A DNA stretch of 64,000 nt from Glaciecola amylolytica (GTDB lineage: Bacteria > Bacteroidota > Bacteroidia > Flavobacteriales_D > Crocinitomicaceae): contig CP034120.1 in the NCBI GenBank assembly GCA_003856375.1, forward strand, positions 4,459,501 through 4,523,500, read 5' to 3'. The notes below the pieces were generated by a model, which had not been told where the DNA came from, ran no database searches, and saw only the letters and a program-made list of their open reading frames with translations. How positions within the stretch are numbered: the stretch's first letter is position 1; the number at the start of each line of letters is the position of its first letter. Of the stretch, positions 43,328 through 52,080 are shown in pieces. A program made the translations under genes and the position numbers.

Positions 43328-46121
43328 CCAGCCAGTTGTGAGCCAGTTCCATTTCTACTTCCATCGGTACGGACAAAGAAATAGCACCTTCCATTGCTTC
43401 TTTCACCAGTTTTTTCATGATTTCCTGTTCATCATTGTGAACATCAAAAACCAATTCATCATGTACCTGCAAGATCATTTTGGATTTGACTTTCGCTTTT
43501 TTCATCGCTTTGTCCACAGCAACCATTGCCAGTTTGATAATGTCTGCAGCTGAACCCTGGATTGGGGCATTTACAGCATTTCGTTCTGCAAAACCTCTCA
43601 CCACGGCATTCGCGGAATTGATATCCGGCAAATAGCGGCGGCGTTGCATGATGGTTTCTACGTATCCGTTTTCTCGGGCATCTTTCACCGCTTTATCCAT
43701 GTAGGATTTAATGGTCGAATACTGTGCAAAATAGGAATCAATGATTTGTTTTGCTTCCGTGCGACTGATTCCCAGATTCTGAGAAAGCCCGAAAGCGGAC
43801 TGTCCGTAAATGATTCCGAAGTTCACTGCTTTTGCAGCGCTGCGCTGATCTTTTGTCACTGCTTCCAGTTCCGTATGGAATACTTTTGAAGCTGTTGCGC
43901 GGTGAATATCTACTTTGTCTTTAAACGCCTGAATCATGTTGGTATCATTCGCTAAAGCAGCAATGATGCGCAATTCGATCTGAGAGTAATCCGCCGACAT
44001 CAATTGGAAATCTGCTGATCGTGCAATAAATGCCCGTCTGATTTCCTTTCCGCGTTCACTGCGAATCGGAATATTCTGCAAGTTCGGATTATTGGAGCTC
44101 AAACGACCAGTTGCAGTAACTGTTTGCATGTAGCTGGTATGTACTCTTCCGTCTACCGGATCTTTCATGGTTGGAAGCGGATCCACGTAAGTAGATTTCA
44201 ACTTCTTCATTTGGCGGTAATCCAAAATGCACGGAATGATCTCGTGGTCGTTTTTATGCTGCTGCAAAATATCTTCCGATGTAGCGTACTGTCCCGTTTT
44301 GGTTTTCTTCGCTTTGGAAGAAATTTTCAAATGATCAAACAAGACGTCTCCCAATTGTTTCGGAGAATCCACGTTGAAATCCATTCCTGCCAATTCTTTG
44401 ATTTTCTTTTCAAGAATTTCTGTTTCCTCGGCCAATTGTTTGGAGTAAGCTTCCAAATGAGGCGTATCAATTGCAATTCCCTCTTCTTCCATTCCGGCAA
44501 GTACGGAAACCAAAGGCATTTCCATCTCGTAGAACAGTTTCTTCAAATGTTCTTTTTCAATTTGAGGTGCAAAAAGCTGTTTCAACTGGAAGGTAATATC
44601 GGCATCTTCACAAGCATAGTCGCTGATTGCTTCCGGTTCCAGATCACCCATATTTCCCTGGCCCTTTCCTTTTTTTCCGATAAGTGTTTCAATGCTGATC
44701 GGAGTATAATTCAGATAGTATTCCGCCAGGAAGTCCATTCCTTGTTTTGCTTCCGGTTGAATGAGGTAATGAGCGATCATCGTATCGAACAAAGGTCCGT
44801 CGAATTGAACTCCGTAACGATGCAGAACCTGCATGTCGTATTTCATATTGTGAGCAATCTTTTCGATGCTTTTGTGTTCAAAGAAAGGTTTGAATTCATC
44901 TACAATTGCCTGAGCGTCTTTTTGGTCTTTCGGAACAGCAACATAGTATGCTTCGCGCTCTTTGAAAGAGAAAGACATTCCGACCAAATCAGCATGCAAG
45001 GCATTAATGCTCGTCGTTTCAGTATCAAAACAAACCGATGTTTCTTTCAATAATTTAGTTAGTAAAGCTTTACGTTCTTCTGGTAAACTTACCAGATGAT
45101 AAGAAGCTTTCTCCGTCACAATGGTTTTCACTCCACTGGTTGGTTGTGCTTGCTGCACTTCTACCAGACTTTGTGTTCCGAATAAATCCAGCTGACCGTT
45201 TTCATTGGTGTTGGCTGCCGTAATGACAATTTCTTCACCTGTAACACGTTTTGCCAGATTGCGGAATTCCAGATCCGTAAAAATCTCCAGAATGGCATCT
45301 TTATCTGCTTGTTCGGCTTTCAGTTCTTCCGGATTGAATTCCACAGGAGCATCCAGAATAATGGTTGCAAGGATTTTTGAAAGGATTCCCTGATCTTTGA
45401 AATTGATCATGTTTTCCTTCATTTTTCCTTTCAACTGCTCCACATTTTCGAAAACACCTTCCATCGAGCCGTAATCAGCGATCAGTTTCTTCGCTGTTTT
45501 CTCCCCAACTCCCGGAATTCCCGGAATATTATCGGCAGCATCTCCCCACAATCCGAGGATATCAATTACCTGCAAAGGATCTTTTACTTCAAACTTCTCA
45601 CAGACTTCCTTCACACCCATTACCGAAGCAGGATCTCCGCCACGTCCGGGTTTGTAAATGAAGATGTTTTCGCTTACCAACTGTCCGAAATCTTTATCCG
45701 GAGTCATCATGTAAGTCACAAATCCTTCTTTTTCCGCCATTTTTGCCATCGTCCCGATCAAATCATCCGCTTCGTATCCGTCTGCCATATAAATGGGAAT
45801 CCGGAATGCTTCAATGATTCGTTTGATCGGTTCAATCATACTTCGGATATCTTCCGGCATTTCCTCGCGATGCGCTTTGTACTCCGCAAAATCCACATTT
45901 CTGTTTGTTGCTCCTCCCGGCGGATCAAAAACTACCGCAATATGTGTCGGTTTTTCCTTGTTCAGAATATCAATCAAAACATTGGTAAATCCGAAGGCAG
46001 CCGAGGTGTTTTGTCCTTTGGAGTTGACACGCGGATTCTTCGCGAAAGCGAAATAAGCCCGATAGATCAATGCAAAAGCATCAAGCAAAAACAATTTTTT
46101 ATCTGATTCCGGAGTAAGCAT
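43317..46121 (-). CDS. polA: DNA polymerase I
   Basis: 934 residues from the ATG at 46121. The 5' nuclease domain (about 1-290) starts 'KKLFLLDAFALIYRAYFAF' and has 'PGVGEKTAKKLIADYGSMEGV'. The 3'-5' proofreading domain (about 340-520) keeps its acidic motifs, 'CFDTETTSINA', 'AHNMKYDMQVL' and 'YACEDADIT', so it is likely active. The polymerase domain (about 560-934) has motif A 'SADYSQIELRIIAA', motif B 'KAVNFGIIYGQSAFGL' and motif C 'QVHDELVFDV'. It fills gaps and removes RNA primers in replication and repair. The next gene overlaps it by 11 bp. Confidence 0.97.
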   Translation of the reverse strand: MLTPESDKKLFLLDAFALIYRAYFAFAKNPRVNSKGQNTSAAFGFTNVLIDILNKEKPTHIAVVFDPPGGATNRNVDFAEYKAHREEMPEDIRSMIEPIKRIIEAFRIPIYMADGYEADDLIGTMAKMAEKEGFVTYMMTPDKDFGQLVSENIFIYKPGRGGDPASVMGVKEVCEKFEVKDPLQVIDILGLWGDAADNIPGIPGVGEKTAKKLIADYGSMEGVFENVEQLKGKMKENMINFKDQGILSKILATIILDAPVEFNPEELKAEQADKDAILEIFTDLEFRNLAKRVTGEEIVITAANTNENGQLDLFGTQSLVEVQQAQPTSGVKTIVTEKASYHLVSLPEERKALLTKLLKETSVCFDTETTSINALHADLVGMSFSFKEREAYYVAVPKDQKDAQAIVDEFKPFFEHKSIEKIAHNMKYDMQVLHRYGVQFDGPLFDTMIAHYLIQPEAKQGMDFLAEYYLNYTPISIETLIGKKGKGQGNMGDLEPEAISDYACEDADITFQLKQLFAPQIEKEHLKKLFYEMEMPLVSVLAGMEEEGIAIDTPHLEAYSKQLAEETEILEKKIKELAGMDFNVDSPKQLGDVLFDHLKISSKAKKTKTGQYATSEDILQQHKNDHEIIPCILDYRQMKKLKSTYVDPLPTMKDPVDGRVHTSYMQTVTATGRLSSNNPNLQNIPIRSERGKEIRRAFIARSADFQLMSADYSQIELRIIAALANDTNMIQAFKDKVDIHRATASKVFHTELEAVTKDQRSAAKAVNFGIIYGQSAFGLSQNLGISRTEAKQIIDSYFAQYSTIKSYMDKAVKDARENGYVETIMQRRRYLPDINSANAVVRGFAERNAVNAPIQGSAADIIKLAMVAVDKAMKKAKVKSKMILQVHDELVFDVHNDEQEIMKKLVKEAMEGAISLSVPMEVEMELAHNWLDAH

Positions 46122-46416
46122 ATTTTCAAGAATTGTGAAGTACAAGTTTAAGGCAAATTCAGGAAATTCTATAAGATTTTCTTGAATGTTTTGTTAGTTG
46201 ATAAGATTGCTCCAGGCAAAGCAGAATTTGTTTCTGCTTTTGAGAGAGGTGATGGAAACAGTAAATTACGGTTTGAAAATTGATCCACCTCCAAAGGGGG
46301 AGGATCAAAGGATAGGACTTAAAAGATTCTTCAATACTCCCCAAATTAACAACCGGAATTGTATAACTATTCCCGATCGATGAACTTTCAGCTTTGCTTT
46401 CTCCGAAATTTGTCAG
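46122..46416. other. intergenic region with a palindrome
   Basis: 295 bp between divergent polA and the beta-propeller gene. No supported ORF; frames of about 60 codons on both strands look random. It contains an imperfect 13-bp inverted repeat TTGATCC-A-CCTCC...GGGGGAGGATCAA (46280-46307). Confidence 0.5.
46280..46307. repeat. short imperfect palindrome
   Basis: 13-base arms with two mismatches around an AAA-rich centre. The 'CCTCCAAAGGGGGAGG' core resembles small intergenic repeats I have seen in other Bacteroidota; only this copy is in the window. Confidence 0.5.
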
Positions 46417-48030
46417 GTGGTCAAATGGTTTAAACTAACGGTCATTTACGGAATTGTTTTCTTGCTGGGCTACCTGGGAACAGGAATTGTGTTGCATTAT
46501 TTGAAACCCGGAGTGAAGATGCTGCCTCAGTTCGTTGAGAATATCCTGGATGGAGATGAGGTGTGGAAAGTCCAATATCCCGAAGAGGGAGATCTCTCGA
46601 TGTTTGATCACAAAATCTATTTTCCGGAAGCACATAATCCGGAAGACGAAATTCTTTTCACAGACGATTACAATTCTAAAAACGGAATCTTTTGTTTTCG
46701 CGGAAACGCACAGCGTAATGCACCAACAAGAGGTTTGCTGAAAGGAAAACCGACAAAAATTCGCTTGGATTGGGAATTCACGACCGCTTACGACGGACGA
46801 ACAACCGAATACGGTTCGTGGGGTGGAGGTTCCGGTTGGACAGGTCAGCCTTTAGTGGTGAAATGGCCGGAAAAAATCGCCAAACGTCTGAATCAGATCA
46901 AGTCGGAATATTTGGATCAAGCCAATTTTCGGGAAGTGATTGTAGGAAGCTTATGCGGTGATATTTATTTCATCGACTGGAAGACCGGGAAAGCCACAAG
47001 ACCGCATGTAACAATTGAGAATCCGATTAAAGGAACTGTTTCCGTGGATCCGCGAATGAACGGATTGCTTTACGTGGGACAAGGAATTAAAAACGGCGAT
47101 CGTTTCGGGGCTTATGTTTTCAACATGTTTACGGGGAAGGAAATCTTTTTCCGGAATGGTTTGGATCCGAAAGCAGGAAGAAACTGGGGTGCTTTCGACA
47201 GTAATTCACTCATCGATCCGAAAACCGGATATTGGTTTCATCCGGCTGAAAACGGCCAGGTATACAAAACGAAAGTTCTGAAGAATCAGGAAGTGCCCAC
47301 AGGTGCTGCGTTCAATTACCGGATCGGGAAGCATCCTGATTTGGGAATCGAATCGAGCTTCGGAGCGTGGAATAACCTTGGCTGGTTTGGGGATAACGGA
47401 GGAAATGTGTTCTGCATGAACCTGATGACCATGCAGCCGGTTTGGTATCTCGATAATTACGATGACACGGACGCATCAATGGTGATCGATTTGCAGGAAG
47501 ATGATCATCCTTTTCTCTATGTAGGAAATGAGGTCGACAAACAAGGTGAAAGCGGGACGGCTCACATTCGTAAGATTGACGGACTTACCGGAAAAGAAGT
47601 GTGGAATGTGGAACGGAAATCAACCAATACCAAGCTCAACGGACGGGTAAATTCCGGAGGTGTTCTGGCTTCGGTTTTGCCTGGAAAGAAGAAAGCAAGC
47701 GGTTTGGTCTATGGAATTTTTTCCCGTGTGAACGGAAGTCTGGCAGGCGAATTTGTGGCCATTGATAAAGTTTCGGGAAAAGAGAAGTTTTCCATTCCCA
47801 TGGACTATTACAGTTGGGCTTCTCCGATCGATTTGTACGACAAGGAAGGTAACTGCTATGTGTTTTTCACGGATGTTTACGGAACGATTTATTTGATTGA
47901 CGGATTAAACGGAAAAATCATCGTGAAGGAAAAAACCGACTGTGTCTGGGAATCATCACCGATTGCCTGGGGAAACAGAATTGTGGTCGGAAGCAGGGGA
48001 AGGAAGATTGTGAGTTTTGTGATTGAGTAA
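46417..48030 (+). CDS. PQQ-like beta-propeller membrane-anchored protein
   Basis: 537 residues with a GTG start; the only in-frame upstream codons before the stop at 46381 are not starts. A single N-terminal membrane helix (about 6-27) anchors it. The rest is a series of PQQ-like propeller blades with recurring 'G.IYFIDWKTGKATR', 'GLLYVGQGIKNGDRFGAYVFNMFTGKEIF', 'TAHIRKIDGLTGKEVWNVE' and 'TIYLIDGLNGKIIV' repeats. No PQQ-binding catalytic residues of alcohol dehydrogenases are evident, so it is more likely a structural or binding propeller than a dehydrogenase. Function unknown. A long imperfect palindrome (48040-48119) follows the stop. Confidence 0.8.
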   Translation: MVKWFKLTVIYGIVFLLGYLGTGIVLHYLKPGVKMLPQFVENILDGDEVWKVQYPEEGDLSMFDHKIYFPEAHNPEDEILFTDDYNSKNGIFCFRGNAQRNAPTRGLLKGKPTKIRLDWEFTTAYDGRTTEYGSWGGGSGWTGQPLVVKWPEKIAKRLNQIKSEYLDQANFREVIVGSLCGDIYFIDWKTGKATRPHVTIENPIKGTVSVDPRMNGLLYVGQGIKNGDRFGAYVFNMFTGKEIFFRNGLDPKAGRNWGAFDSNSLIDPKTGYWFHPAENGQVYKTKVLKNQEVPTGAAFNYRIGKHPDLGIESSFGAWNNLGWFGDNGGNVFCMNLMTMQPVWYLDNYDDTDASMVIDLQEDDHPFLYVGNEVDKQGESGTAHIRKIDGLTGKEVWNVERKSTNTKLNGRVNSGGVLASVLPGKKKASGLVYGIFSRVNGSLAGEFVAIDKVSGKEKFSIPMDYYSWASPIDLYDKEGNCYVFFTDVYGTIYLIDGLNGKIIVKEKTDCVWESSPIAWGNRIVVGSRGRKIVSFVIE

Positions 48031-48039
48031 TTTATATAC

Positions 48040-48119
48040 TTGAAGGGTCAAGGCTATGAGAAACAAAATTGTGTTGCTCTCTTATGTTACTTTCTCAAAC
48101 TTTAGCATTTCCCCTTCAA
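48040..48119. repeat. 80-bp imperfect palindrome before surE
   Basis: TTGAAGGG (48040-48047) mirrors CCCTTCAA (48112-48119), and GAGAAA (48058-48063) mirrors TTTCTC (48091-48096) within it. It may end transcription of the propeller gene or be a small mobile-type element. It ends about 20 bp upstream of the surE -7 box. Confidence 0.55.
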
Positions 48120-48139
48120 CGAGTGCGAAACTAAAAATG

Positions 48140-48147
48140 TATCTTTG
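48140..48147 (+). promoter_or_regulatory. -7 promoter element of surE-lpxB
   Basis: TATCTTTG, full consensus, 6 bp before the ATG at 48154, predicting a very short leader. Confidence 0.6.
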
Positions 48148-48153
48148 TTTCCA

Positions 48154-48924
48154 ATGGAAAACACAAAACGCCCACTTATTTTTGTCACCAATGACGACAG
48201 TCTTCATGCCAAAGGAATTGCTTCTTTAATTGCTGTTGCTCAGGAGTTTGGTGACGTAGTAGTTATTGCACCGGACAAGCCTCAATCCGGAATGGGGCAC
48301 GCGATAACGATTTCGCATCCGATTCGTTTGACGCGTTCTGATATTTTTGATGGGGTTGAATCCTACTCATGCAGCGGAACTCCGGTGGATTGTGTGAAGT
48401 TGGCTGTTTATGAAGTCTTGCACCGCAAACCGGATCTGATTCTTTCGGGAATCAATCACGGACTGAATTCTTCTACCAACGTACTTTATTCCGGAACCAT
48501 GTCGGCTGCTGTTGAAGGGGCGATGGAGCATATTCCGAGTATTGGATTTTCATACGGTGATTTTGATACGGATGCGGATTTTTCTGCACCAATGGCAGTT
48601 GCAAGAGTGGTGATCCCGCAAATTCTGAAAAATCGTTTGCCGAAGGGCGTTTGTCTGAATGTCAACATTCCGAAAGGTCCTGCTGAAGCGTTAAAAGGAA
48701 TTGAAGTTTGCAGACAGGCTTATGCTTTTTGGGAAGATCGTTTCGATAAGCGTTTGGATCAGTACGGAAGACCTTATTACTGGCTTACCGGAACGTTTGA
48801 TTCGCGTGAAGATGCAACGGATACCGATCTCCATTTTCTGGATATGGGATATGCAACGATTGTTCCGACTCAATTTGATTTGACGGCACACAAAGCAATT
48901 ACAGATTTAAAAAAGTTATTTTAA
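48154..48924 (+). CDS. surE: 5'/3'-nucleotidase SurE
   Basis: 256 residues from the ATG at 48154. It removes phosphate from nucleoside monophosphates using a divalent metal. Motifs: 'VTNDDSLHAKGIASLI' near the N-terminus (metal-binding Asp-Asp), 'APDKPQSGMGHAITI', 'CSGTPVDCVKLAVYEVL' and 'LSGINHGLNSSTNVLYSGTMSAAVEGAM'. The length is normal for the family. First gene of a transcription unit with the small membrane protein and lpxB; the next ATG begins directly after its stop. Confidence 0.95.
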   Translation: MENTKRPLIFVTNDDSLHAKGIASLIAVAQEFGDVVVIAPDKPQSGMGHAITISHPIRLTRSDIFDGVESYSCSGTPVDCVKLAVYEVLHRKPDLILSGINHGLNSSTNVLYSGTMSAAVEGAMEHIPSIGFSYGDFDTDADFSAPMAVARVVIPQILKNRLPKGVCLNVNIPKGPAEALKGIEVCRQAYAFWEDRFDKRLDQYGRPYYWLTGTFDSREDATDTDLHFLDMGYATIVPTQFDLTAHKAITDLKKLF

Positions 48925-49236
48925 ATGAAACGAAAATTCACTTGGAATGTACGGGTAACAGTCGGAACGGTCATTGGAGCAATTTCTCCGATCATCATTG
49001 TTCCATTGACAATGCTTGTCATTGCCTGGGCACAAAATTTTTACTTTGCGATCCTGTGGAGTAAATTTTTCAGTGATCTGGATATCATGAGCAAATTTAT
49101 TTCGCTTTCCATTATCCCGAATTTGATTTGGTTCTACCTTTTCCTGAATAAGGAACGATATGATCTGGCGCGTGGAATCATTATTGGTTCTGCACTGCAT
49201 CTTCCATTCATTTTATACGTCAATTTACTGCGTTAA
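48925..49236 (+). CDS. small membrane protein between surE and lpxB
   Basis: 103 residues, three hydrophobic helices (near 11-35, 55-74 and 82-100) joined by 'SKFFSDLDIMSKF' and 'NKERYDLARG'. Its ATG directly follows the surE stop and its stop overlaps the lpxB start by one base (TAATG), so it is firmly in this operon. I recall similar proteins at this position in other Flavobacteria, but no function. Position suggests a lipid A or envelope link; this is inference. Confidence 0.7.
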   Translation: MKRKFTWNVRVTVGTVIGAISPIIIVPLTMLVIAWAQNFYFAILWSKFFSDLDIMSKFISLSIIPNLIWFYLFLNKERYDLARGIIIGSALHLPFILYVNLLR

Positions 49237-50351
49237 TGGGGAAGAAACTCTATATCATTTCGGGAGAAGCTTCCGGAGATCTGCACGGATCCAATGTCAT
49301 GAAAGAATTGCTGGCTCAGGAACCGGATTTAAACATTCGTTTTTGGGGAGGTGATAAAATGCAGGCTGTTGGCGGAACGATGGCCAAACACATTCGCGAT
49401 CTGGCTTTCATGGGATTTGTAGAAGTCTTGAAAAACCTTCCGACAATTCTGAAAAACATCCGTTTTTGCAAAGAAGACATTCAGAAATTCAAACCGGATG
49501 CTTTGTTGCTGATCGACTATCCGGGTTTCAATATGCGCATTGCAGAATGGGCTAAGAAAAATGACATCAAAGTGTATTATTACATTTCTCCGACTGTTTG
49601 GGCCTGGAAAGAAAACCGGGTGCATAAAATCCGGAGAGATGTGTTCAAACTGTTTTGCATTCTGCCTTTCGAGGTTGATTTTTACAAGAAATACAATTAC
49701 GATATTGAATACGTCGGACATCCTTTGCTGGACGAGATCGAACAATATCAGGCGCAGCCAAAACAGGAACTTTCCATTCCTGCCAACTCGGAAAACAAGC
49801 CGATTATTGCCATGCTTCCGGGTTCGCGCAAGCAGGAATTGAGAACCAAACTGCCGATCATGCTTCCTTTGGTGGATTTGTTTCCGCAATATCATTTTGT
49901 GATCGCCGGAGCTCCGAATATGGACATTTCCGTGTACAAGGAATTGATCGGAGATAAAAAGGTCGATATCGTTTACGGAAAAACATATCCTTTGCTGCAA
50001 CAGTCGGAAGCAGCTGTGGTGACATCCGGAACTGCTACTCTGGAAACAGGATTGTTTGAAATTCCGGAAGTGGTATGTTACATCGGAAATGCGATTTCGT
50101 ACCAAATTGCAAAACGATTGGTCAAAGTGAAATACATTTCATTAGTGAACCTCATTCTGGATAAGGAAGCCGTTGCGGAACTGATCCAAAATGACTGCAC
50201 GACAGAAAACCTTGCGAAAGAACTTTCGTTGATTGTAAAAGGTGGAAAAAAGCGTGAACAAGTGTTGGAAGACTACTCAAAATTAAAGATGATGCTCGGA
50301 AAAGGAGGTGCTTCGAAAAAAGTTGCACAATCCTTGTTGAAAACTATTTGA
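49236..50351 (+). CDS. lpxB: lipid-A-disaccharide synthase
   Basis: 371 residues, normal for GT19. It condenses UDP-2,3-diacylglucosamine with lipid X to the disaccharide core of lipid A. Motifs: 'YIISGEASGDLHGSNVMKEL' at the start, 'WGGDKMQAVGGTMAKHIRDLAFMGFVEVL', 'YYISPTVWAWKENRVHKI', 'YVGHPLLDEI' and 'LPGSRKQELRTKLP' (UDP-sugar region), then 'SGTATLETGLFEIPEVVCY'. Follows the small membrane gene with a one-base overlap. Confirms a Gram-negative envelope. Confidence 0.96.
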   Translation: MGKKLYIISGEASGDLHGSNVMKELLAQEPDLNIRFWGGDKMQAVGGTMAKHIRDLAFMGFVEVLKNLPTILKNIRFCKEDIQKFKPDALLLIDYPGFNMRIAEWAKKNDIKVYYYISPTVWAWKENRVHKIRRDVFKLFCILPFEVDFYKKYNYDIEYVGHPLLDEIEQYQAQPKQELSIPANSENKPIIAMLPGSRKQELRTKLPIMLPLVDLFPQYHFVIAGAPNMDISVYKELIGDKKVDIVYGKTYPLLQQSEAAVVTSGTATLETGLFEIPEVVCYIGNAISYQIAKRLVKVKYISLVNLILDKEAVAELIQNDCTTENLAKELSLIVKGGKKREQVLEDYSKLKMMLGKGGASKKVAQSLLKTI

Positions 50352-50381
50352 GTCCGAACCGATTTAGGTTTGGTACGGAAC

Positions 50382-50389
50382 TAATTTTG
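50382..50389 (+). promoter_or_regulatory. -7 promoter element of the SpoIID-like gene
   Basis: TAATTTTG, full consensus, 4 bp before the ATG at 50394 (near-leaderless). Confidence 0.55.
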
Positions 50390-50393
50390 TAGG

Positions 50394-51575
50394 ATGTTGC
50401 GCTTGCTCGTGCTCATAGGGTTTATTTTTCCATTTCTGGCATTTTCACAACAAATGCGGATTGGTGTTTTGCGCGATTATTCCGTTCAGCGAATCGTTTT
50501 CGCGTACTCTGACGGGAGCTACAATGTTTTTGGAGACACAACCTTGTACGCAACCCTGCTTCCCAGTGAATTTACCGATTTATCCGTAACAGCCGGAAAC
50601 AAGATTTCACTCAAAATCGGGGTGAAGGAAGTGGCTGTCGTTTCGAAAGTAGTATTGGTAGCTACGAAGCTCAATCAATCCTTGGTTTATTCTACCAAAA
50701 TACCCACAACGAAAGAACGAAAATACAAGGACGATGTAGAAATCACTGCTCAGAACGGAGCTTTGACCATTGTGAACCTGGTGGATATCAATAATTACCT
50801 GAGTGGGGTTGTTGAATCTGAAGGCGGTGGCGGACGAGAAATCGAATACTACAAGGTTCAGGCTTTGATGAGCCGGACTTACGCTCTGAAGTATAAAACA
50901 CGGCATCAGAAAGAAGGTTTTGATCTGTGCGACAGAACGCATTGTCAGGCATATCACAATCAATTGCGTTTGAATCCGACGATTGATTCAGCTGTTTTGA
51001 AAACAGAAGGAATGGTCATGGTGGATGGAACCAATCAGCTGGTGGATGCCTATTTTCATGCCAATTGCGGCGGACAGACCTCCGAACCGGATTACGTCTG
51101 GAATAACAAGATTCCTTATCTGAGCACCTTCAAGGACACGTTTTGTATCTATACCAAGCAAGCAATCTGGGAAAAGCGCATTCCTCAAACCGAATGGCTG
51201 GAATATTTGGTTACGACTTTCCATTATCCGGTGAATGATTCTGTTTTGGGACCAATGATTTATACGTTCAATCAGCCGGACCGCTATGCTTTTTATCAGT
51301 ATCCGTGGTTGGGAATTCCTTTAAGAGATATCCGGGAACATTTTAAACTGAAATCCACTTTTTTCAATTGTTATCCGGAAGGAACGGATGTAGTGTTGAG
51401 AGGAAGAGGTTACGGACACGGAGTTGGATTATGCCAGGAAGGAGCAATGAAAATGGCGAAATTCGGTTTCAGTTATGTACAGATCGCGTTGTATTATTTT
51501 CCGGGAGTAAAAGTGGTCAATTACGTCGAGCAGCAATACTTCAATCAGCGGCCTAAGATTGCGGAAATAGATTAG
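50394..51575 (+). CDS. SpoIID/LytB domain secreted protein
   Basis: 393 residues. Signal peptide to about residue 18 ('PFLAFSQQ'). The SpoIID/LytB domain (about 130-260) has 'VDINNYLSGVVESEGGGGREIEYYKVQALMSRTYALKYKTRH' and 'DRTHCQAYHN', then 'YFHANCGGQTSEPDYVWNNKIPYL', and 'RGRGYGHGVGLCQEGAMKMAKFG' near the C-terminus. Relatives of SpoIID are lytic transglycosylases that act on denuded peptidoglycan. The conserved acidic residue (Glu in 'VVESEGG') is present. Likely periplasmic cell-wall enzyme. It may be transcribed from its own near-leaderless promoter 42 bp after lpxB. Confidence 0.9.
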   Translation: MLRLLVLIGFIFPFLAFSQQMRIGVLRDYSVQRIVFAYSDGSYNVFGDTTLYATLLPSEFTDLSVTAGNKISLKIGVKEVAVVSKVVLVATKLNQSLVYSTKIPTTKERKYKDDVEITAQNGALTIVNLVDINNYLSGVVESEGGGGREIEYYKVQALMSRTYALKYKTRHQKEGFDLCDRTHCQAYHNQLRLNPTIDSAVLKTEGMVMVDGTNQLVDAYFHANCGGQTSEPDYVWNNKIPYLSTFKDTFCIYTKQAIWEKRIPQTEWLEYLVTTFHYPVNDSVLGPMIYTFNQPDRYAFYQYPWLGIPLRDIREHFKLKSTFFNCYPEGTDVVLRGRGYGHGVGLCQEGAMKMAKFGFSYVQIALYYFPGVKVVNYVEQQYFNQRPKIAEID

Positions 51576-51577
51576 AA

Positions 51578-51599
51578 AGAATTACGAATTGATAATTCT
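51578..51599. terminator. hairpin between convergent genes
   Basis: AGAATTA (51578-51584) and TAATTCT (51593-51599) around the loop CGAATTGA. It lies in the gap between the convergent SpoIID-like and FtsB/DivIC stops. It lacks a clear T tract, so termination is uncertain; a related hairpin follows the ChaN-like gene. Confidence 0.45.
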
Positions 51600-51882
51600 A
51601 CTTGTACGTGATTACGAAAATATCCTCATCGTCTTTCTTGAACATTTTGTCTTCTCTTGCCAGTTTTTCCAGATAGGATAAATCTTTGATCTGCGAAAGA
51701 ATATACTTTGTTTCTTTCAGCTTCAGTTTCATTTCCGATTGAGTGGAACGGAGTGTTGAAAGCTTCTTGTTTTGATTGACAATGGTAAAAATATCCACTT
51801 CGTCCAGAAACAAATTGTAAACCATAAAGATGGTTATTGCCAGAATGTATTTATTCTTAAAGATGAGCAGATACTTCTTCAT
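51598..51882 (-). CDS. FtsB/DivIC family septum formation initiator
   Basis: 94 residues. One N-terminal transmembrane helix (about 8-27), then a coiled coil (about 35-70, 'TIVNQNKKLSTLRSTQSEMKLKLKETKYILSQIKDL') and the family end 'LEKLAREDKMFKKDDEDIFVI', in which 'E-k-l-AREd' is typical. FtsB/DivIC proteins bridge FtsL and FtsQ in the divisome. Small size, topology and motif agree; I do not choose between FtsB and DivIC. It stands alone on the minus strand. Confidence 0.88.
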   Translation of the reverse strand: MKKYLLIFKNKYILAITIFMVYNLFLDEVDIFTIVNQNKKLSTLRSTQSEMKLKLKETKYILSQIKDLSYLEKLAREDKMFKKDDEDIFVITYK

Positions 51883-52034
51883 GAGCTAAAGGTATAAAGT
51901 TCTCCTTCACGATTTTCAGAATCCGAATGAGAGATATCCTCCTGCAAATGTTAATAGTGGCCTCAACCGGCGTCATTAGCAGACGTATCAAGAACAAACC
52001 AGAGTATAGAAACAAGAAAGTATCAATCAAAAAA

Positions 52035-52060
52035 AGACCCTGACAAATCTGCCAGAGTCT
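52035..52060 (-). terminator. intrinsic terminator of the TPR-like secreted gene
   Basis: AGAC-C-CTG (52035-52042) and CAG-A-GTCT (52053-52060) form an imperfect stem. On the minus strand it is followed by seven T (complement of the A run 52029-52035). Confidence 0.65.
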
Positions 52061-52080
52061 CCGTATTTTCTATTTCTTAT

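Noticed and set aside
46159-46383. Short genes on either strand upstream of the propeller gene
   Set aside because: No family resemblance, random composition, and they span a palindrome.
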